DNA from: Streptomyces achromogenes
Lineage (GTDB): Bacteria; Actinomycetota; Actinomycetes; Streptomycetales; Streptomycetaceae
Assembly: GCF_030816715.1 (NCBI RefSeq)
Contig: NZ_JAUSYH010000001.1
Span: 5,084,001-5,148,000, forward strand
Reading direction: 5' to 3'
DNA: 64,000 nt
The notes under the pieces are model-generated. The model saw only the letters and a program-made list of their open reading frames with translations, did not search any database and had not been told where the DNA came from. Each line of letters starts with the position of its first letter. Position 1 is the stretch's first letter. The position numbers and the translations under genes were made by a program. Positions 58,779 through 64,000 of the stretch are shown here, one piece after another.

Positions 58779-61697
58779 TCATAGGGCGCGGCCCGCGTAG
58801 GCCCTGACGTCGGCGTCCGAGTCGGTCGTCGCCGTGGCGAGAGCGGCTCGGGCGGCCTCCGAGGCGCGGAGGCGGGTCAGAGCCAGGACGGCGGCCTTGC
58901 GGACGTCCGCGTTGGGATCGGCCAGGGTCTTGGCGAGGACGGGTACGGCCGTGTCGGGGTGGGTCACGGACAGCGCGGTGGCAGCGCCGGCACGGACCTG
59001 CCACGCCGGGTCCGCCAGGGCCTCCATTGCTCGGGCGGCGAGCGGCGCGGGGCAGCCGGTCGTGCCCAGCGCCCCATAGGCGGCGGCACGGACCAGGGCG
59101 TCGGGGTCGTCGACCAGACGGACGAGCGCCGTGTGAACGACGTCCTGGTCGAGGTCGACGCCCGGACCCGCGCCCGTGCCGGCTCCGGAGGCGGAGTCGG
59201 AACCACCGTCCGTGACCGAGGCGGCACCGACGACGGACAGCGCGCCGATGCCGTCGCCGCCCCCGGTTTCCGTCGACGTGCCGCCGCTCAGGCGCCCGGC
59301 GGCCACCGTGGCCAGGGACTTGGCGATCGTGACACGGACCTCGCGGGACGGGTCGGCGTTCGCCGCGCGGGCCAGTTCGTCGGCGGCGTCGACGGAGACC
59401 AGAGCGCGGACGGCCTCGATCCGGACGGCGATGTCCGCGTCGGTGAGGGAGCCGGCGAACAGGGCGGCGTCCCCGAGACGGAGGGCGCGCAGCACGTCCA
59501 GGGCCGCCGCACGGACGACCGGGTCGGGCTCGGCCAGCGCGGCGGAGAGGCCGTCCCGAAGGGCCGGCTCAGCGGGCAGGGTCTCGACGAGCTCCCGGAG
59601 CGAGGCCGCGGCGGCGGAGCGTACCGCCGGTGCCGGGTCGCGCAGCGCTCGGGCCAGCGCGGGGCCGGTGCCCGAGGGCAGGGTCTCGGTGAGGACGGCC
59701 ACGGCCTCGCGCCTGACGGCGGGCGCCGCGTCGGACAAGTAGGGCAGCAGAGCTCCGAGTTCGGGCTCCTCCTCGGCGAGGGCGACGAGTTCGAGCAGAC
59801 GGGACGACGACCGGGGAGAGGAGGCGTGGTCGAGGGCGGGCTCGGGCACGGCGGAAGCCGAGACGTCCGCCTCCGCCGCGAAGGCCTCGACCCCCGCGGC
59901 GACGGGCGCCACCTCGCGCGAACCGGCCGTCGCCACGTTCTCGGCGTGAACCTCGCCGATGTGCCGCGAAGGGCCCCCGACGGGGGTGAACTCGTCGATC
60001 GGCACCAGATAAGGAGCCACGGGCCGGGCCGTGAACTCCATCGCACCGGAGGGGGACTTGTGCAGATCCAGGTGGTGGAACCAGGAGGAGTCGTCGCGAT
60101 GAGGGTGGTCGAGCCGGTCGTGGTAGAGGCCCCAGCGGGACTCCGTGCGGGCGAGGGAGGCACGCGCGGCCATCTCCGCGCAGTCGCGGATGAAGGTGAC
60201 CTCGGCGCAGCGCATCAGCTCGTGCGCGGTCCGCGCGCCCATCTCGGCGATGTCGTCGCGCATTCGCTCGAAGGACTCCAGGGCCAGCGACAGCCGCGCG
60301 CCCGACTTCGGCGGGGCGACGTAGTCGTTCACGAAGCGGCGCAGTTTGTACTCGACCTGGGGCTGCGGCGGGCCCTCCGGGTTGCGCAACGGGCGGTAGA
60401 TCAACTCGTGCGCCTGGCGCAGCTGATCGGCGGGCAGCTCACCGTCGTACGCCTGGTAGCGGGCGGCGTCCGAGCCGGCCAGGTCGCCGAAGACGAACGC
60501 GCCGATCATGTAGTTGTGCGGGACGCAGGCGAGGTCGCCCGCCGCGTACAGCCGGGGGACGGTGGTGCGGGCGTGCTCGTCCACCCTCACGCCCGACGCC
60601 GAATGGCCGCCGCACAGGCCGATCTCGGAGATGTGCATCTCGATGTCGTGGGTGCGGTAGTCGTGACCGCGGCCGGCGTGGAAGGTGCCGCGGGAAGGGC
60701 GCTCGGTGGAGTGCAGGATCGACTCCAGGGAGGCGATCGACTCCTCGGGGAGGTGGCTCAGCTTCAGATAGACGGGGCCACGGTCGCTGGCGACCTCCGC
60801 CGCGAACTCGGCCATCATCTGGCCCGACCAGTAGTCGGAGTCGACGAACCGCTCGCCGTGCCGGTTGACCTGGTAGCCGCCGAAGGGGTTCGCGACGTAG
60901 GCGCAGGCGGGGCCGTTGTAGTCCTTGATGAGCGGGTTGATCTGGAAGCACTCGATGCCGGTGAGCTCGGCGCCCGCGTGGTAGGCCATGGCGTAGCCGT
61001 CGCCCGCGTTGGTGGGGTTCTCGTACGTGCCGTACAGGTAACCGGAGGCGGGCAGGCCGAGGCGGCCGCAGGCGCCGGTGGCGAGGATGACGCCGCCCGC
61101 GCGGACGGTGACGAACTGCCCCGTACGGGTGTTGAAGCCGACCGCGCCGATGGCCCGCCCGTCGTCCGGGGCCGTCAGCACGCGCACCGGCATCACCCGG
61201 TTCTCGATGCGGATGCGCTCACGCATCTCGCGCCGCCGCAGCTGCCGGTACAGGACCTTCTTGACGTCCTTGCCCTCCGGCATGGGCAGCACGTAGGAGC
61301 CGGAGCGGTGGACCTGGCGGACCGCGTAGTCGCCGTGCTCGTCCTTCTCGAACTTCACGCCGTACGACTCCAGGCGCTGCACCATGGCGAAGCCGCGGGT
61401 GGCGGTCTGGCGGACGGTGGACTGGTCGACGATGCCGTCGTTGGCGCGGGTGATCTCGGCGACGTAGTCGTCGGGCTCGGCGCGGCCGGGGATGACGGCG
61501 TTGTTCACGCCGTCCATGCCCATCGCGAGCGCACCCGAGTGGCGGACGTGGGCCTTCTCCAGGAGCAGCACGTTCGCGCCGCGCTCGGCGGCGGTCAGGG
61601 CGGCCATGGTGCCGGCGGTGCCGCCGCCGATGACGAGGACGTCGCAGGTCAGTTCCTCGGCGTCGGTGAGCGCGGGGATCTGCAGGGGGGTGTCCAC
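58779..61697 (-). CDS. AprA-like FAD flavoprotein fused to HEAT repeats
   Basis: This 972-residue protein has two parts. Residues about 15-600 form a fumarate-reductase/APS-reductase-type flavoprotein: VLVIGGGTAGTMAAL (24-38), LLLEKAHVRHSGALAMGMDGVNN (covalent or tight FAD loop region, seen in parts), GGVILATGACG, and GLCGGHSASGVRV then LYAAGDLACVPHNYMIGAFVFGDLAG. Residues about 630-972 are HEAT/PBS-lyase-type helical repeats with recurring AVRREAVAVL, VRSAAAASL and DVRKAAVLAL units, broken by a Gly/Ser/Thr linker near 830-860. No Fe-S gene is adjacent. GTG 61697 has GAAAGG upstream and lies 11 bases after the ABC ATPase gene, so one operon is likely. The substrate is unknown. Confidence 0.82.
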   Translation of the reverse strand: MDTPLQIPALTDAEELTCDVLVIGGGTAGTMAALTAAERGANVLLLEKAHVRHSGALAMGMDGVNNAVIPGRAEPDDYVAEITRANDGIVDQSTVRQTATRGFAMVQRLESYGVKFEKDEHGDYAVRQVHRSGSYVLPMPEGKDVKKVLYRQLRRREMRERIRIENRVMPVRVLTAPDDGRAIGAVGFNTRTGQFVTVRAGGVILATGACGRLGLPASGYLYGTYENPTNAGDGYAMAYHAGAELTGIECFQINPLIKDYNGPACAYVANPFGGYQVNRHGERFVDSDYWSGQMMAEFAAEVASDRGPVYLKLSHLPEESIASLESILHSTERPSRGTFHAGRGHDYRTHDIEMHISEIGLCGGHSASGVRVDEHARTTVPRLYAAGDLACVPHNYMIGAFVFGDLAGSDAARYQAYDGELPADQLRQAHELIYRPLRNPEGPPQPQVEYKLRRFVNDYVAPPKSGARLSLALESFERMRDDIAEMGARTAHELMRCAEVTFIRDCAEMAARASLARTESRWGLYHDRLDHPHRDDSSWFHHLDLHKSPSGAMEFTARPVAPYLVPIDEFTPVGGPSRHIGEVHAENVATAGSREVAPVAAGVEAFAAEADVSASAVPEPALDHASSPRSSSRLLELVALAEEEPELGALLPYLSDAAPAVRREAVAVLTETLPSGTGPALARALRDPAPAVRSAAAASLRELVETLPAEPALRDGLSAALAEPDPVVRAAALDVLRALRLGDAALFAGSLTDADIAVRIEAVRALVSVDAADELARAANADPSREVRVTIAKSLATVAAGRLSGGTSTETGGGDGIGALSVVGAASVTDGGSDSASGAGTGAGPGVDLDQDVVHTALVRLVDDPDALVRAAAYGALGTTGCPAPLAARAMEALADPAWQVRAGAATALSVTHPDTAVPVLAKTLADPNADVRKAAVLALTRLRASEAARAALATATTDSDADVRAYAGRAL

Positions 61698-61708
61698 CGG
61701 GGTGCCTT

Positions 61709-62704
61709 TCAGGAGCTCAGGGAGGTCAGGACGTCGCGCCGCAGGGCCGCGCGCGCGGGGTCGTCGTGGGCGCCGCGATCGCGGGGGCGGGGTACGTCCC
61801 GTACGGCGACGAGCCGGCCCGCGCCGAGCAGGGCCACGCGGTCGCCGAGGAACAGGGCCTCGTCCACGTCGTGCGTGACGAAGACGACGGTCGCCCCGGT
61901 CCCCCGCAACACCTCCACCAGCAGGTCCTGCATGCCGGCGCGGGTCTGGGCGTCGAGGGCGCCGAACGGCTCGTCCATGAGGACGGCGCGCGGGCCCGTG
62001 GCGAGGGCGCGGGCCAGTTGTGCCCGCTGGCGCTGCCCTCCGGAGACGCGGTGCGGCAACTGCCGTGCGCGGTCGGCGAGTCCGACCCGTTCGAGCCAGT
62101 CGGCGGCCTTCCTCCTGCGTTCCGCGCGCCGAAGGCCCTGGATGGCGAGGGGCAGTTCGACGTTGGCCAGCAGGGTGCGCCAAGGCAGCAGGGCGTCCTC
62201 CTGGAAGACCAGTGCGCGGTCCGCCGCGGGTCCGCCGATCGGCAGGCCGTCCTGCTCGACTGCGCCGCCCAGCTGGGGCAGCAGCCCGGCGAACGTGCGC
62301 AGCAGTGTCGACTTGCCGCAGCCCGAAGGGCCTACGACGGTGAGGATCTCGCCCGGTGAGACGTCCAGGTCCACGTCGGCGAGGGCGGCGGCGTCGGGGC
62401 GGCCCAGAGCGGCCGCGCGGAGGGTGAGCCGGGTGCCTCGTGCGGGCGAGCCCGTTGCGGTGGCGGCCGCCTGCTTGTCGTCTGCCTGGGCGCCGTCCGT
62501 TCGGGTGCCGCCCGTTGCCGTTGCGGTGGCTTCCGCGACGGTTGCTTTCGTACCGGTGGGTTCCGCGTCGGAGACCGAGACGTCGGAGACCGTGACGTCG
62601 GGGGCCGTGGCGTCGGAGGGCGTGGTGTCGGAGGTCCGCGTGCCGGCAGCGGCCGTCCCGGTCGGGGGGCCCGTGGTCTCGCGGGTGTCAGACGAGGTGC
62701 TCAT
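61709..62704 (-). CDS. ABC transporter ATPase, nitrate/sulfonate/taurine type
   Basis: This 331-residue ATPase of the SsuB/TauB class has Walker A VVGPSGCGKSTLLR, Q-loop VFQEDALLPWRT, signature RVSGGQRQRAQLARAL, Walker B RAVLMDEPFGALD and switch His (VTHDVDEA). The first ~85 residues are Thr/Ala/Ser/Asp-rich low complexity coded by a 15-base minisatellite, absent from usual SsuB proteins. It overlaps the permease gene by 17 bases. The typical cargo class is sulfonates, taurine, nitrate or thiamine precursors. Confidence 0.92.
   Translation of the reverse strand: MSTSSDTRETTGPPTGTAAAGTRTSDTTPSDATAPDVTVSDVSVSDAEPTGTKATVAEATATATGGTRTDGAQADDKQAAATATGSPARGTRLTLRAAALGRPDAAALADVDLDVSPGEILTVVGPSGCGKSTLLRTFAGLLPQLGGAVEQDGLPIGGPAADRALVFQEDALLPWRTLLANVELPLAIQGLRRAERRRKAADWLERVGLADRARQLPHRVSGGQRQRAQLARALATGPRAVLMDEPFGALDAQTRAGMQDLLVEVLRGTGATVVFVTHDVDEALFLGDRVALLGAGRLVAVRDVPRPRDRGAHDDPARAALRRDVLTSLSS
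62571..62645 (-). repeat. 15-base minisatellite in the ABC ATPase N-terminus
   Basis: Five imperfect head-to-tail copies of a 15-base unit (plus-strand form GAGACCGTGACGTCG) encode Val/Ser/Asp/Thr pentapeptides in the ATPase leader, before the nucleotide-binding domain. Confidence 0.85.
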
Positions 62705-63644
62705 GGCGCGTCCCCTCGGGTTCGGGTCCGGTGTGGACGGCGTCGTCTGCGGCGTCGCCGGAAGAGGCGGAGCCGGAAGAGGTGGAGGCAGAAGGGACGG
62801 CGGCGGAGGAGGCCGAAGCGGACGAGTGCGGTCCCGGCGTGGGCGCCCCGAGGTGCCGCGGACGCGGCCGGCCCGCGGGAACGTACGACGTGCGGGGCAG
62901 CCAGCGGGTCAGCCGACGGCCGAGGAGTTCCACGGCCGTCGAGGTGGCCCAGCCGAGCACGCCGATCGTGACCATGCCGACGAAGACGCCCGGGTAGTCG
63001 ACGACCGTGTAGTCCTGCCAGGTGCGGTAGCCGACGCCGTACTGGCCGGAGATCATCTCGGCGGAGATCACGCAGATCCACGACACGCCGATGCCGACCG
63101 AGAGCCCGCCGAAGATGCCGGGCAGCGCACCCGGCAGCACGACCGAGCCCAGGATCCGCCACCGGCCGCCGCCCATGGTGCGCACCGCTTCCTCCCAGCC
63201 GGGGCTCAGCGCGCGGACCGCGTGCCGGGTGGAGACCATGACGGGGAAGAAGGCGGCGGTGAAGGTGATGAAGACGATGCCCTGTTCGTTGGACGGGAAG
63301 AGGAGGATCGAGACGGGCACCAGGGCGATCGCGGGGATGGGCCGCACGACCTCGAGGATCGGCCCGAGCAGGTCCTCGGCCAGCCGCGAGCGCGCCACGA
63401 GCACGCCCGTGGCGACACCCACGACGGCGGCCAGCAGGAAGCCGCTGAGGATGCGGGTGAGACTGTCGGTGAGATCGGTCCAGTAGTCGTCGCCGGCCAT
63501 CCGGTCCGCGAAGGCGCGGGCCACGTCGGCGACCGTCGGGAACTGCGAGAACCGCAGCCACAGGTCGACGTTCAGGCTGGTCAGCAGTTGCCACACACCG
63601 AGGGCGGCGGCCACCGAGGCGACCCGCAGCGCATACCGGGTCAT
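62688..63644 (-). CDS. ABC transporter permease (SsuC/TauC type)
   Basis: This 318-residue inner-membrane permease has about six helices and the EAA loop AVRTMGGGRWRILGSVVLPGALPGI (seen in parts, near 165-190) that docks on the ATPase. Conserved LRILSGF-like LTRILSGFLLA and RPIPAIALVPV are typical of the nitrate/sulfonate/bicarbonate group. The C-terminal ~55 residues are Ser/Ala/Pro-rich. The ATG at 63644 overlaps the stop of the binding-protein gene as ATGA. Confidence 0.92.
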   Translation of the reverse strand: MTRYALRVASVAAALGVWQLLTSLNVDLWLRFSQFPTVADVARAFADRMAGDDYWTDLTDSLTRILSGFLLAAVVGVATGVLVARSRLAEDLLGPILEVVRPIPAIALVPVSILLFPSNEQGIVFITFTAAFFPVMVSTRHAVRALSPGWEEAVRTMGGGRWRILGSVVLPGALPGIFGGLSVGIGVSWICVISAEMISGQYGVGYRTWQDYTVVDYPGVFVGMVTIGVLGWATSTAVELLGRRLTRWLPRTSYVPAGRPRPRHLGAPTPGPHSSASASSAAVPSASTSSGSASSGDAADDAVHTGPEPEGTRHEHLV

Positions 63645-64000
63645 GACGCCCGCCCCAGGGCGTCGGCGTACGTGACGACGCGTGCGCCGCCGTGCGCGGC
63701 GACGTAGACCTGCGCGGTGTCCGGGGTGACGAAGGGCAGGAGGGTCGTGCCGTCGGCCACCCAGACCGCCTTGTCGGCGAACCACAGGGTGCCGGTGGTG
63801 GCGTCGGGGACGTAGGCGGCGCGGACCTCGTCCTTGTGGCCGGCGACGTAGTTCAGCAGCTCGGCGGGCGTCTTGAAGGCGAGGGTCTTCGTGGCGTCGC
63901 CCTTCGGCCAGACCTCGCTCGCCGCCGGCGGGGGAGCGGCGGCGAGCTGCCGGGCGTACGACGAGCCGAGCGCCTTCCTGACGTACTGGTCGTCGACGAA
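63641..64000 (-). CDS. ABC substrate-binding protein (3' part)
   Basis: This is the C-terminal 119 residues of a periplasmic-binding-type lipoprotein, running off the right edge. It begins FVDDQYVRKALGSSYA and ends YADALGRAS. It contains an aromatic-rich GTLWFADKAVWVADG and PFVTPDTAQVYVA, as in SsuA/NMT1-type proteins for sulfonates, nitrate or related ligands. The stop overlaps the permease ATG. The ligand cannot be told from this end. Confidence 0.8.
   Translation of the reverse strand, partial: FVDDQYVRKALGSSYARQLAAAPPPAASEVWPKGDATKTLAFKTPAELLNYVAGHKDEVRAAYVPDATTGTLWFADKAVWVADGTTLLPFVTPDTAQVYVAAHGGARVVTYADALGRAS

Noticed and set aside
58959..63707. A 1582-codon open frame on the plus strand opposite the flavoprotein, ATPase and permease genes.
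   Set aside because: It is an antisense shadow of G/C third-position bias. Its translation is low-complexity Arg/Gly/Val, and the minus-strand genes have clear motifs and overlaps.

Overview
The window is chromosomal DNA from a Streptomyces or close relative. It is about 70% GC with strong third-position G/C bias. GTG starts are frequent, genes often overlap as GTGA or ATGA, and many -10 hexamers sit directly before the start codon as in leaderless mRNAs. Several actinobacterial marker families occur: a DUF5753-type XRE regulator with a DUF397 partner, a DUF4229 protein, futalosine-route menaquinone genes and Tat-type lipoproteins. No tRNA, rRNA, CRISPR array or intact insertion sequence was seen.

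Layout. (1) 1-6.3 kb: the end of a histidine phosphatase, a Tat-type deacetylase-like lipoprotein, and a System II cytochrome c maturation run (TlpA/ResA-like thioredoxin, CcdA, ResB, CcsB) closed by a long palindromic terminator. (2) 6.3-11.1 kb: an accessory patch with a sigma factor cut off after region 2, a decayed IS5-like transposase scar, a fungal-type cytosine deaminase coupled to an IPNS-like oxygenase, a histidine-kinase remnant, an XRE/DUF397 pair and a PLDc_N membrane protein. (3) 11.2-16.1 kb: late and middle futalosine-pathway genes mqnL (UbiD), mqnP (UbiA), ubiX, an Lrp/AsnC regulator and mqnE. (4) 16.2-26.6 kb: lipid metabolism, with a TetR regulator, a MaoC dehydratase and FabG4-type reductase divergent from a thiolase across two palindromic operators, then an acyl-CoA synthetase and a Tat-exported ketosteroid-dehydrogenase-like flavoprotein. 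(5) 26.8-38.3 kb: a cold-shock gene, mqnA, a Ser/Thr kinase, a prepilin peptidase, mqnC, a degenerate amidohydrolase, a GH18-like lipoprotein, a broken acyltransferase, menG and a geranylgeranyl-reductase-like gene. (6) 38.6-56.3 kb: an NlpC/P60 hydrolase, then a complete 14-gene nuoA-N operon with a Rex-type operator upstream. (7) 56.5-64 kb: recQ, then on the minus strand a HEAT-repeat-fused AprA-like flavoprotein downstream of a nitrate/sulfonate-type ABC importer that runs off the right edge.

How the parts fit. The unifying theme is the respiratory chain. mqnA, mqnE and mqnC make menaquinone precursors; mqnP, mqnL and ubiX prenylate and decarboxylate the ring; menG methylates it; the geranylgeranyl-reductase homologue is a candidate for side-chain saturation; Nuo reduces the resulting quinone; and the ccd/res/ccs block matures the c-type cytochromes further down the chain. 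mqnB and mqnD are not in the window. The most unusual items are the HEAT-fused flavoprotein with its ABC importer, the cytosine deaminase/oxygenase pair whose oxygenase lacks the usual R-x-S pair, the metal-ligand-depleted amidohydrolase beside mqnC, and a codon-atypical patch in nuoF.
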